From NCBI GenBank assembly GCA_026004215.1, contig BPIR01000002.1, forward strand, positions 795,844 through 859,843: a DNA stretch of 64,000 nucleotides, in the 5' to 3' direction. Source of the DNA: Candidatus Binatia bacterium (GTDB lineage Bacteria; Desulfobacterota; Binatia; HRBIN30). Below, piece by piece: positions 53,305 through 62,219 of this stretch (positions within the stretch are counted from its first letter, which is position 1; each line of letters starts with the position of its first letter). The notes under the pieces are model-generated. The model had not been told where the DNA came from. It saw only the letters and a program-made list of their open reading frames with translations, and made no database searches. Position numbers and translations under genes: made by a program.

Positions 53305-54222
53305 CTACGGCAACACGACCGTCCAGTCGATGGAGCTTTCCGGAGGCGGGCGGTAAGAGCAGTGCAAGCCACAGTGCACAGTGGCACGTAAATGCTGCCC
53401 TAGAGGCCGGCAGCGGCGGGTCAGCGTTTGGATCGCGCGCTGGATCGCTTTGCCCACAGCTTGTCGCGCCCGTTCTGTCTCGCGAGAAGCGCGGCCTTCT
53501 CGCCGAGCACGGCGGAGCTCGCTCAAGAGCCACTCGCGCTCTTGCACGAGCGCGGCACGAGCTCCGAGGTCGTTGTTCTGCTCGGCACACTCCAACTGGG
53601 CGGCGATTTCGTTCAAACGTCGCCGAAACTCAGCGACCGCCCGATCGTCCAGGAGCTGTGTACGCGCGTTGCCGTGCGGAACGTCGAGAGGCAGCCCTTC
53701 GTCCCTCGGTCGGCCTTCGCCGAGTGCTCGGTGATGCTCCGCGGCAAAGAGGTCCGCTGCCGCTACCGCTTGCCACGGCCGCGTCAACAGGTGCGCAATG
53801 TAGCGAACGCCGAGAGAGTCGCCTGCAACGACGACTGCGCTGCCGAACTGGATGGTCTAGTGACCCTCTCGCCAGACCCACGCGTAGGTCTCTCGGCCGG
53901 GAGAGCAAGGGTGATCCGAGAGCGAAGCGGTTGCAGCGAACTCCTCGTCCACCGGCCCGACTTCGCCCAAGATGGATTGCAGGCGCTTCACTGCCGCGCG
54001 CAACAGGCGAAGCAGTTGCTCGAGCTCGGCAACCGCCGCCACAGGCAAACGGGCTGGTGGGCGTGGGCGCGTCGGTCCGGCACCCCCTGCGCCACCTGAG
54101 AGCACAGCAGTGGCCCTCCTGCGGGCGCTATGCCGGGCGACCTCGAGCCGACGCAACTCGTTGGACTCTTGCTCCCCTGGACGAGCGGAAAACTTGTCCG
54201 GCAGCGGACCGCGCTTCTCCAT
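53305..54222 (-). pseudogene. Helical protein gene split by an in-frame TAG (W to stop)
   Basis: A single frame of 305 codons from ATG 54222 to 53305 is interrupted only by TAG at 53857-53859. Before it: a polar N-terminus and a helical AVAELEQLLRLLRAAVKRLQSIL, ending ETYAWVWREGH. After it: TIQFGSAVVVAGDSLGVRYIAHLLTRP, FRRRLNEIAAQLECAEQNND, a coiled stretch, ERARQAVGKAIQRAIQTL and GQHLRATVHCGLHCSYRP. I recognise this as a domain usually found at the end of large AAA-ATPase regulators, in which the junction reads (R)EGxxWTxxFxG; the TAG falls exactly on the expected Trp, so TGG to TAG is the simplest explanation. No ATPase domain is nearby. It starts 12 bases after the upstream gene. Confidence 0.65.
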
Positions 54223-54234
54223 CCGAGTCACCGT

Positions 54235-55773
54235 TTACAGAACTCCACTACACGGAGAGAGGATGCAGTGTACCGCTGCAACGATTTCCTCGACAGACGC
54301 CGCGTTGTTCCCGTCCTGATCTATGGCCGGGCAGCGATCCACCGGGCGACCGGCCAATAGAAGCCGGACGCTGAACACCACTTCGTCCACGGTTACCTCG
54401 CCATCCGCGTTACAGTCGCCGACCGGCACCTCTACCTCCGGGCACGGTCCTGCGAGGGTCAGAAGACGACCCGCGTCGCGCAGCGAGCCGAAGGAGCCGA
54501 GCGACTGCGATGATCCTGTCTCCGGTTCCATGGCAATGATTTCGACGGGCTTCACGTACGGCGGGACGACGCTCGCCGTTGCCAGCAGAACGGTTCTTCC
54601 GCCTTCCGCAGCGCTCACTCCGAACCCCCCGACGTTGGGGGCGGATTCCCATAGGACTCGCACGCGATCGTCGGCGTCGAGCGTAAGGAGTTCGGAGCGC
54701 AGCCCCGAAAAAAAGGGACAGCAAGTCAAAACCAGGGGGAGGTCCGCGCCGGGCAGGAAAAGCCACTGAAATCTTTCGAGAGACAGTTGCTCGTCCAAGC
54801 GGAACGCCCCGGTCAAGTCGGCCACTTGCCAGCGCGACGAGAGCAAGTGCAAAAGTTTTCGACGAGGGTCAAAGCCCGCGTTGGTGAGCCAGGAGGCGGT
54901 CGGGAGGGTAAACTCGCGTTCCCCGATGATGGCTAGTGTGGCTGCATCGAGTTCGCGCAACCGGACCCGCGACGACTCCCCCTGTACTAGCAGGTACAGG
55001 CTTCCTGGCCGGTCGGGATCCGAGAAGAACGTGACGATAAACGCCGGCTGGCTGAATTGACGGAGGATCTCACCGCTCGCTGGGTCGATGGCCGACAGGG
55101 TCTTGAAATCCGAGGTATAGAGCACCCTCTCGGTCGCGCTGCGAAGCAAGAAACCACCCACACCTTCTTCCGCCCAAATTCGCCAAAGGAGCCGTAAGGA
55201 GGGCCAAGCGTACGCGGCCAAAAATCCCTTGGCTTGCCCAGGGCCGATGGGTTCTCCGATCAAGAATGGGTCACGGGTAACCAGTGCAGACACGTAGATG
55301 CGCTGGAGCTCGACGTCGAAGGCGAGATCCGAGACCACGTGCGAGGCGACGGTCCAGAGATCCGTGGACACCTGCCGAAACAGCGCGAGGCGCCAGCGCA
55401 GGCGATCGGGAGTGTCGAGGTCGAGCGCCGAGATCGTTCCGTTGAGCAAACCCGCCACCAGGACGCAGGAGCTGTTGGCAATGGAAGCACGGCGGGCACT
55501 GCGGTCGGACTGGAGCCACCAAACTGCACCGGGGTACGCGCCCGCCGCGGGTAATCCGAGCGGGCTCGTGGTGCCATCCCCAAGCGCTGTCCGAAGGTGC
55601 GTGCGGGTCAGGACCGGGAAAGCTTCCGCTCCCACCCGCGGGCCGGAGAGCAGAACGAGGGCGATGGAGAAAAGCCACAGATGCTTCGGGCACGGCGCAG
55701 ACAAGCCGGCGGCAATCCGTGAAGTGCACGCCCGGCCTCGGTTTCGCGCTTGCGATCTCCACGGCAGTTGCAC
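54235..55773 (-). CDS. Secreted protein with dockerin-like C-terminus
   Basis: 512 residues from GTG 55773, which has GGGGAGG five bases upstream; the longer frame overlaps the gene before it. A signal helix is KHLWLFSIALVLLSGPRVGAEA (about 30-50). Residues 50-450 are beta-rich, with propeller-like strands (LVAGLLNGTISALDLDT, RVLYTSDFKTLSAIDPASGEILRQF, GSLYLLVQGESSRVRLRELDAATL), so a beta-propeller of PQQ or WD type is likely. The end (DNA 54238-54423) is a dockerin-like module with loops DCNADGEVTVDE and DQDGNNAASVEE and bracketing cysteines; the second loop lacks the usual Gly. No catalytic motif. Confidence 0.75.
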   Translation of the reverse strand: MQLPWRSQARNRGRACTSRIAAGLSAPCPKHLWLFSIALVLLSGPRVGAEAFPVLTRTHLRTALGDGTTSPLGLPAAGAYPGAVWWLQSDRSARRASIANSSCVLVAGLLNGTISALDLDTPDRLRWRLALFRQVSTDLWTVASHVVSDLAFDVELQRIYVSALVTRDPFLIGEPIGPGQAKGFLAAYAWPSLRLLWRIWAEEGVGGFLLRSATERVLYTSDFKTLSAIDPASGEILRQFSQPAFIVTFFSDPDRPGSLYLLVQGESSRVRLRELDAATLAIIGEREFTLPTASWLTNAGFDPRRKLLHLLSSRWQVADLTGAFRLDEQLSLERFQWLFLPGADLPLVLTCCPFFSGLRSELLTLDADDRVRVLWESAPNVGGFGVSAAEGGRTVLLATASVVPPYVKPVEIIAMEPETGSSQSLGSFGSLRDAGRLLTLAGPCPEVEVPVGDCNADGEVTVDEVVFSVRLLLAGRPVDRCPAIDQDGNNAASVEEIVAAVHCILSPCSGVL

Positions 55774-55811
55774 ATTGACCTCCCCGGAGCTGCCGCTCCA
55801 GAAGCGCGCAC

Positions 55812-56289
55812 TCAAACTGCCATAACCGGCGGTAGAGGGCAACGATAGCGCCGCACGTTGACTGCAGAAACCACTTCGTCAATCGTGGCCGTGCCGTCAC
55901 CGTTCGCGTCGAGAGCGGGGCACTGCGCGATACCGACCTGACCCAGTAGAATCCGAATACCGCGGGAAACCTCGGAAACGGTGACGAGGCCATCTTCGTT
56001 GCAATCGCCGACGGAGTTCGGCCTCGTGGCGGCGGCGGCCGCTAGGTCGATGCGCGCGAAGGTCTCGCCCGTGCGGTGGTCGGGCACCGGCCGGCCGGTT
56101 CGCACGATTCTCGCCCCGGGGCGAGAAATGTTTTCCGGGTAGGGAGGAACGGCCAAGTCCTTCGTGAAAAGGACCCGACAGTCGGGCGAGCCAGGGCCGT
56201 ACCAGCATCCTTCGCCAAAACGAAAGTGGCCGTTGATCTCGGAGAAGCCGAGGCCCGTGTCCAGAACGGCTACGCTAACTCCCCCCCCG
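55812..56289 (-). pseudogene. Subtilase catalytic-domain remnant joined to a dockerin-like module (frame-shifted continuation of the next gene)
   Basis: After a run of eight C at 56281-56288 the frame gives GVSVAVLDTGLGF, the subtilisin Asp motif, then CWYGPGSPDCRVLFTKDLAVPP and GARIVRTGRPVPDHRTGETFARIDL. The motifs with the catalytic His (HGTH) and Ser (GTSMA) are absent in all frames, so the peptidase core has lost most of its middle. It ends in a dockerin-like module at 55815-56012 (DCNEDGLVTVSE; DANGDGTATIDE). The upstream gene (56275-57831) carries the matching propeptide, so one base removed from the homopolymer would join the two. Either a dead protease used as scaffold or a decaying gene. 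Confidence 0.65.
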
Positions 56290-57831
56290 AAGACGTCCCG
56301 CCACCTCCGGCTGGCGGATGAGAGGCAGACTCTCGTTGAGCAACGGTTCGATGCGGAAACCGCGCTCATCTGGTGGGATCTGGACGGCAACGATCGAGGG
56401 CAGTGCAAGAACGGCTTGTAACTGCTGGAACGATTCCAGCACGGCCGGAACATATGTCCGCACTGTTTCCGCGGAAGAGATAGAAGGTACGGTGACTCCG
56501 AGTTTGCCGAGCTCGTTTATCACCTGAGCCCGGTAGGCCGACGACAGGCTCCGTTTGAGCTTGAAGGCTGCCTCGCGATCGGCTGCCCGCACCCACGCGG
56601 GACTCGTCTTGTCCCGGAAGCGCAGGCGGATCTCGCGGTCGACGGGGTAGGTATCCAAGTACAAGGCCACCGTTGGTCGTTCTCCCCTGCCCAACGCCTC
56701 GACCACTTCGCGCGCCGCTTGTTTCCCGAGTACGCGGATTTCCTCGAGCTCCCAGAGGTAGCGAGAACCGTCGCGCCAGCGCAACGAACCCGACGGTTTC
56801 CGCAACGAGCCACCGGCCTCAGCGGATACCTGCCCGGCAAGCACCGCCCGAATTCGCCCATGTGGCGCCCACGCCCGGCCACCCCGGATCCTTCCGCCAC
56901 TCAAAGCGGCGGAGATGTTCAGCGTTTCCTTGCGGCCTCCCACCTCGACTTCGACCGAACCGCTGATTCCACCGTTGGAAAAGAGGGCAATTTCTCCCTG
57001 GAAGGTGCCGCTGCCCTCCAGTCCGGCAGGGCGCAGCGAGCCGCCGATCTCGAGCACTCTGGTTGTCGGAGGAGAAGCTGGGGAGACCTGGGCTTTGGCG
57101 CGGAAGAGAACGAGTGCAGGCAGCGAAAGAGCAAGTGCCACCAGTGCCCAACGCCACCGGCGGTAGCTTTTCGCACGCCCCTTGTGCCGCCAGCCAAACC
57201 AGAGCAGCGCAGCCAGGAGCAGCCAGCTTCCGTCCCCGCGAGTCGCGATGGAACACCCACCGCCACCACCACCGCTGGGGTTCACCACCTGAATGGCGCC
57301 CCCGAAGTGCTCCAGCGCAAGCTCGGAGGCATCGGGGCTGGCTGCATCGGCGTAGTCACTGGCGACCGCATACTCGCCAGCGGCTGCGTTCGGGGACACT
57401 TTCACGCGGCAGGTGAACAGGCGCCCATCGGGAATCGGCTGCGTGCTCTGGAAACTCAGAATGACGGCGCTCACCATGTCGCAGGTTTCCGGCCACTGCC
57501 AGCAACCATCCGGCCAAAAGGCGAAAAACCCTTGTTTCCCCGTACTGGGTTCGACCCAGCAATCGGGCTCTCCGGGTGCGCGCTGCACGATCGGCGTGTT
57601 GCGCGGATCGAAGAACAGGTTTTGGCTCACCGCGGCCACCGGTGCTCCGGCGGTTGCGAGCGTCACGGGCAATTCGACTACCCAGCCGGGTTGAGCTTGT
57701 ACGGAACCGACTTGCAGGCGGGGCGCTGCGCCGGCCTCGGTCGGGAGCGCCCAACTGCACTGAAGAAGGAGAAACAGCCCGCCTCGCACGAACTTTCGAG
57801 TGCGAGAACTGGCAGCCCGCTGGTGCAGCAT
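56275..57831 (-). CDS. Membrane-anchored protein with cohesin-like domain and subtilase propeptide-like domain
   Basis: 518 residues, ATG 57831. Layout: signal peptide (GGLFLLLQCSWALPTEAGA); a cohesin-like beta-sandwich (about 37-185) with LQVGSVQAQPGWVVELPVTL, FDPRNTP, EPDCWV, FFAFWPDGC, and PIPDGRLFTCRVKV; a GGGGGGCSIA tract and a first membrane helix (SWLLLAALLWFGW), a short basic loop (RHKGRAKSYRRWRW), then a second helix (ALVALALSLPALVLF). The remainder is again outside: a Gly-rich beta domain, then a helical inhibitor-I9-like propeptide ending LPLIRQPEVAGRL. The Gly-Cys tract plus helix plus basic end resembles a C-terminal sorting tail, here with more protein fused after it. The stop follows a homopolymer frameshift at 56281-56288. 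Confidence 0.7.
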   Translation of the reverse strand: MLHQRAASSRTRKFVRGGLFLLLQCSWALPTEAGAAPRLQVGSVQAQPGWVVELPVTLATAGAPVAAVSQNLFFDPRNTPIVQRAPGEPDCWVEPSTGKQGFFAFWPDGCWQWPETCDMVSAVILSFQSTQPIPDGRLFTCRVKVSPNAAAGEYAVASDYADAASPDASELALEHFGGAIQVVNPSGGGGGGCSIATRGDGSWLLLAALLWFGWRHKGRAKSYRRWRWALVALALSLPALVLFRAKAQVSPASPPTTRVLEIGGSLRPAGLEGSGTFQGEIALFSNGGISGSVEVEVGGRKETLNISAALSGGRIRGGRAWAPHGRIRAVLAGQVSAEAGGSLRKPSGSLRWRDGSRYLWELEEIRVLGKQAAREVVEALGRGERPTVALYLDTYPVDREIRLRFRDKTSPAWVRAADREAAFKLKRSLSSAYRAQVINELGKLGVTVPSISSAETVRTYVPAVLESFQQLQAVLALPSIVAVQIPPDERGFRIEPLLNESLPLIRQPEVAGRLRGGS

Positions 57832-58100
57832 GGTCTTGTCCTCCCACGAATCTTATCGGGACGCCGGGTGTCGCATTTGGGACGCGCTCGGCCGTGCAGA
57901 AGGTCGGGTATCGTGAGCTCCGGAAACGAACGCCCATTGTGAGATACCGAGGATCCAGTTTTGGTTTCCGTTAAAAAAAAAGGCGGGTGGAGAAAAAAAT
58001 TCGCAGGGTGAGCGGACCAGCGTATCTTTTCTGCATCTTCACCGGTGCCCCGCCAACCTGCTCCTACGGGGGGCGAGCCCAGGACATTCTCCATTAGGGC

Positions 58101-58127
58101 ATTCCAAAAAAGTGGGTGTCCCTTTTT
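58101..58127. repeat. Dispersed AGTGGGTGTCCC repeat, copy B
   Basis: ATTCCAAAAAAGTGGGTGTC followed by CCTTTTT. Same core and same TTCC left flank as copy A at 53126. A worn copy (GAGTGGGTGTCCTTCT) follows at 58164-58179. Confidence 0.55.
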
Positions 58128-58342
58128 GCGAGTTTACCGCCTTGGGCGTCTCGCTGTCTTCCTCGAGTGGGTGTCCTTCTTGAGGTGCTTTTCGGACGTG
58201 CCGTTTTGTTCCCCGGTCCCAGGCCGCCGTTGGGTAGCGGCAGATCTCGGGCCAGCCCACGACGACGCCGCGCACCCCACCCCGACGATAACGTGGCTGT
58301 CCTGTTCGTGCCTGCTGTTCCTGCCTGCTGTTTACGCCTGCT

Positions 58343-58364
58343 GCAAAAGTGGGTGTCCCGTTTC
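58343..58364. repeat. Dispersed AGTGGGTGTCCC repeat, copy C
   Basis: GCAAAAGTGGGTGTCCCGTT then TC, ending a few bases before the stop of the RCC1-repeat gene. Shares the CCCGTTT right flank with copy A. Confidence 0.5.
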
Positions 58365-58370
58365 CTTCTC

Positions 58371-61300
58371 TCAACAACCCATGAGAACGCGATACACGGC
58401 AACGATTACTTCCTCGACCGTAATGATTCCGTCACCGTTCACATCCCCGGCAGGGCACAGATTCACGGGGGCGAGCCCCAACGCCACATTTAACATCCTC
58501 ACGACTTCTTCTACCGTGACCACCCGGTCTCCATTGCAGTCTCCTCCACAAGTCAGTGGCAGAGGCGTGTGTGAGGGGGTGGTGACTGGCGTTGCCGTCG
58601 CGGTGGGCCTTGGAGAGATCGTGGCCGTCGGGCTTGCCGACCGCGAGGGGGTCGCTGACCGAGAGGGCGTAGCTGTCGGCGACGCAGTCGAGCTGGGGGT
58701 GCGGGTCCGCGTGAAGGTCGGGGTAGGGGAGAGCGTGCGCGTCCGAGTGGGACTCGAGGTAGCGGTTCGCGAAGGCGTCGGGGTCCATGTCGGTGGCGGA
58801 GTCGCTGAAAACGTTGGCGACGGCGTGTGCGTGACCGTAGGGGAGGGCGAAGGGCTCGAGGATGCTGTCGGACTTGGAGTTGGCGTCGGAGTCCGAGAAC
58901 GAGTTCGTGTAGAAGTGGGGCGCGGTGTATCCGTCGGAGTCGCTCTGGGTTCACCGACAGCAACGAGGGACAAGGCGAGCTCCACATCTCCCAAGGTGGA
59001 GACATCCAGTAATGCGGTCGCCCCCACGAGCGCAAACGCACTAGGGTCTCCCAGGGTAATTTGCTCGCAACTCACACCGTTCCCTTGCACGCAGAGCCCT
59101 CGCGGCGTCGCTGTAGAATTGTTGTTCTTGTGCAGCACGGTGGCGCAGCTTTTTCCAGTCGTCAGCCACAACGGGACAGGTACTCCGCCGCTAGCATGCG
59201 CGGCAAGTTCGCTGCACGAGTCCGCGGTGCAAGCGCCAATCCTCGGCAAGAAGCTCCAAGTGCTCACGAGCAGCGAAGACCCTGCACGGCCCGTTCCGGC
59301 GATCTCTGTCGGTCCGAATGACCCCGGTGTCCCGCCGAGGCTATCTCGGGTCGTGTACACATCGATACCTTCCAGGCCGTGGCAACCAATCACACCGCTC
59401 GCCACGACGCCCGGCCCGAAAACGGGCGCACACGGCCGAGACAAAGGGCATCGTTCGAGAGCAAAGCCGAAACCGGGCGTGCACGACTCTGCCGGACTTC
59501 CGTCAGACCCGAACAAGGCGCCCCCGCACGTGCGAAGGGGTACGCCGCGCAAGCAAACGCAGGCCAACGTCGAGATGGGAGCGGGAGGAAACTCGGTACC
59601 CTCCGCAGAAATCACTACGGGAACCTCGCCATCACGCTCCCGCCCCACGCGCAAAGTTTGCGTTCCGCGAAGAGGAACACCCAATATTAAAGGGTCTCCC
59701 CACAATGCGAGCGTGGTGGTACCTGGAGTCGCAACTTGGTCCGCAGATACTCGACCGGGCACCAGGTCGTAAGTAATCTCCGTTTCGTTGGTGCAGTTGG
59801 CGGCGCAGCCATCGCCACCGACAGGCCGACACGCGACACAACGACTGCCAGGACAGTCGCTGTCGGCCGAACATAGCGCATACGCGTGCGGGCCCGCTTG
59901 GCAAACTCCCTTGAATTCGTCCCCTAGGCCATAGCAATCAAAATTGCTCCTGCAGAATTGCCCACTCTTGCTCGTTCCAACGCACAGACCTCCGTCATCA
60001 CACTCCTCTTCCGAGTCCACGATCCCGTCGCCGCACACTCCCGACTCGACGCAAACCCACGCACCACGCGCCTGGACCTCGCCAACCACAGTTCCATCCG
60101 GCGCACTCGCGACGAGACCGCGTATTTCCACGCTTCCGCCAAGCCGCTCCACGCTGAGGTGGCACTCGAATAGCCACCCGTCTGGGATGGGGCGTACGTT
60201 GTCGGCAGCGTAAATGAGGGCTCGGATTCCCAGGCAATCCAGTCCGGAGCAACCGTGAGGAGTGAAAGCAAAGGCGGAGTCGGGCTTGAGGATCGCTGGA
60301 TTCACTCGGCAGTCCGGCGTACCGTCCCTCTCCGCAATTCGCAGCAACGGTGAAAAGCGCACGTCGAGCTGCACCGCGGCAACACTCCGTCCCGAGGAAT
60401 TCCAGCCCACGCGCAGGGTCGTAGTCCCGGCTTCCTCGAGACGAACATCCTCCACGTACACTGCGGGACCACGTGGCAGATCTCTGGGGTCGCTACATCG
60501 CCCGCCAAAATCTCCTGGTTCGCGGTGGCAGCTTCCTAAGAAGACGAAGGAGTCGGTGCCCCAACACTGCAGCGCGCCGTCGCGCCGCAGCCCGCACGCC
60601 TGGCGGGACCCCGCGGCCAGGGTGGCGAATCGGCTCCCAGGCGGGCTACCCTCCCCAAAACTATCGCCCGAGCAAACAACCTCACCGCTGCGCCGAACTC
60701 CGCAGACGTAGCGACTCCCGACAGCAACTTGTTGAAAAAACCCTGGGAGTGGAGACCACTGGCGCCCACCCGTATCCCAACAAACGGCACGACCGTCATC
60801 GCTTACGCCGCAGGTCGTGTCTCCTTCAGCATCCAACTGCAGGAACGGGCCTTGAGGTACCGCCAGCGTACCAGTGAACCACCCCCAACAACTCACGTTT
60901 CCTTCCGAACTCAACGCGCAAGTGTGGGCACTTCCGCTCGCAACCCTTTCAAATTGCCCGGAGAAGGGCTCGAAGAGACCCGGCGTTGAAAAACCCCAAC
61001 ACCAGACTCTTCCATCTTCCGCAACACCACAAGTGTGATACTCTCCCGCACTTACCTGGCGGAAATACCCTGGTGGAGAGGTCGCCTGGCCGTATGCATT
61101 GCTTCCCCAACAACTCACTCGACGGCTCGTCTCCACGCCGCAAGCATGACGAGGTCCGGCACTGATTTGTTTGTAACTCCGTTCAGTCGGCGAAGCTTGC
61201 CCAGAGTCGTTCCGGCCCCAGCAACGAACCGAGCCATTCGGTAACAACACGCACCCATATCCGTCGCCCACGCTCACTTGAGACCAAGGCCCGACCAGGG

Positions 61301-62219
61301 CGCCGACCACGGGCGAATTCCGGTTCCCCCAACAGACCAAGTTGCCATCGTCTCGCAGCCCACAGGTGTAGGTATCGCCGGCAGTCACGCCCAGGAACGA
61401 CCCCGAAGGGGGTGTAGCCTGGCCAAAGTCGTTGGCCCCCCAACAAGCAATCGTTCGATCCGTGCGCAGCGCACAAGTGTGTGCTCTCCCTAAGGCCACG
61501 TTCAAGAAACGCCCAATAGGTGGGTTGGCTTGTCCTTCGGTGTTTCTTCCCCAGCAGCGAATCCGCCCGTCCCGCTTCAGCGCACAGCTATGGTACGCCC
61601 CGCTTGCGAGCTGCGCATAATGACCCGGAGGGGGCTGGGACTGACCGTAGGCATTTGCACCCCAGCAAGCGATTTCTCCGGTGGTCCGCAGGGCGCAAGT
61701 GTGCTCGGCGCCCGCGCTGACTTGCGCAAAACTACCGAAGGGCCAGGCAGCCTGCCCCCTGGAATTGTCACCCCAACACGCCACGCGACCGCCGGGCACG
61801 GAATCGACGCGGACGCCGCACGTGTGTTGCGTGCCGGCACTCAGGTGCGTGAACGTCCCGGAAGGCGCGGCTGCTTGCCCGAACCGATTGTCGCCCCAGC
61901 AGGTGACCTGGCCATCGCTCCGCAAGGCGCAGGTGTGCCGTGCCCCCGCAGTGACGAGGGTAAACTGACCGTCGGGAGCATCCGTTTGTCCAAAGGCGTT
62001 ATTTCCCCAGCAAACAATCCGCCCGCCCGCAACGAGGGCGCAGACGTGCAATTCACCCGCACTCGCAGTTTGAAACTCGCATTGCGATGTGGCTCGGGCC
62101 AGGGCGGCCCAAAAGGTTGCCAAAAAGAAAAGTGACCCGTCGAGCAATCGCCGTCGCTTGTGGTACCGCGTTTCCGACCTTCTTCCCGTGCGGATGAAAC
62201 GACTCAGCCCAGTAAGCAT
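58371..62219 (-). CDS. Giant secreted protein: 14 RCC1-type repeats, cohesin-like domain, Cys-rich module, Pro/Thr stalk, dockerin-like end
   Basis: 1282 residues, ATG 62219 with AAGGAGGGAG upstream. After the signal helix (SLFFLATFWAALARA) there are 14 repeats of about 36 residues with the pattern HTCALRxDGxVxCWGxNxxGQ (about 57-590), enough for two seven-bladed propellers; each repeat has two cysteines. Next is a cohesin-like domain (VYVEDVRLEEAGTTTLRVGW, TPDCRVNP, FAFTPHGC, PIPDGWLFECHLSV), then a Cys-rich CGDGIVDSEEECDDG-type module, a further beta domain (FALVGATALLDVSTLGDVELAL), a stalk of about 130 Thr/Pro/Ser residues, and a dockerin-like module at DNA 58374-58550 (DCNGDRVVTVEE; DVNGDGIITVEE). 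A surface scaffold or adhesin role is inferred. Confidence 0.87.
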   Translation of the reverse strand: MLTGLSRFIRTGRRSETRYHKRRRLLDGSLFFLATFWAALARATSQCEFQTASAGELHVCALVAGGRIVCWGNNAFGQTDAPDGQFTLVTAGARHTCALRSDGQVTCWGDNRFGQAAAPSGTFTHLSAGTQHTCGVRVDSVPGGRVACWGDNSRGQAAWPFGSFAQVSAGAEHTCALRTTGEIACWGANAYGQSQPPPGHYAQLASGAYHSCALKRDGRIRCWGRNTEGQANPPIGRFLNVALGRAHTCALRTDRTIACWGANDFGQATPPSGSFLGVTAGDTYTCGLRDDGNLVCWGNRNSPVVGALVGPWSQVSVGDGYGCVLLPNGSVRCWGRNDSGQASPTERSYKQISAGPRHACGVETSRRVSCWGSNAYGQATSPPGYFRQVSAGEYHTCGVAEDGRVWCWGFSTPGLFEPFSGQFERVASGSAHTCALSSEGNVSCWGWFTGTLAVPQGPFLQLDAEGDTTCGVSDDGRAVCWDTGGRQWSPLPGFFQQVAVGSRYVCGVRRSGEVVCSGDSFGEGSPPGSRFATLAAGSRQACGLRRDGALQCWGTDSFVFLGSCHREPGDFGGRCSDPRDLPRGPAVYVEDVRLEEAGTTTLRVGWNSSGRSVAAVQLDVRFSPLLRIAERDGTPDCRVNPAILKPDSAFAFTPHGCSGLDCLGIRALIYAADNVRPIPDGWLFECHLSVERLGGSVEIRGLVASAPDGTVVGEVQARGAWVCVESGVCGDGIVDSEEECDDGGLCVGTSKSGQFCRSNFDCYGLGDEFKGVCQAGPHAYALCSADSDCPGSRCVACRPVGGDGCAANCTNETEITYDLVPGRVSADQVATPGTTTLALWGDPLILGVPLRGTQTLRVGRERDGEVPVVISAEGTEFPPAPISTLACVCLRGVPLRTCGGALFGSDGSPAESCTPGFGFALERCPLSRPCAPVFGPGVVASGVIGCHGLEGIDVYTTRDSLGGTPGSFGPTEIAGTGRAGSSLLVSTWSFLPRIGACTADSCSELAAHASGGVPVPLWLTTGKSCATVLHKNNNSTATPRGLCVQGNGVSCEQITLGDPSAFALVGATALLDVSTLGDVELALSLVAVGEPRATPTDTPRPTSTRTRSRTPTPTPSPTASSSPSPSPTVTHTPSPTFSATPPPTWTPTPSRTATSSPTRTRTLSPTPTFTRTRTPSSTASPTATPSRSATPSRSASPTATISPRPTATATPVTTPSHTPLPLTCGGDCNGDRVVTVEEVVRMLNVALGLAPVNLCPAGDVNGDGIITVEEVIVAVYRVLMGC

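Larger units (their letters stand above)
57832..58370. other. Repeat-rich intergenic stretch
   Basis: About 540 bases with no credible gene. It holds two good copies and one worn copy of the AGTGGGTGTCCC repeat, and two poly-A runs (near 57975 and 58003) that are unusual in this GC-rich sequence. The gene at 56275-57831 should have its promoter at the left end. Confidence 0.5.

Noticed and set aside
55774..56453. Independent genes starting at 56453 or 55842
   Set aside because: The extra upstream codons overlap neighbouring genes in other frames and lack start signals; 56453 is the antecedent of a frameshifted subtilase and 55773 has the better start.
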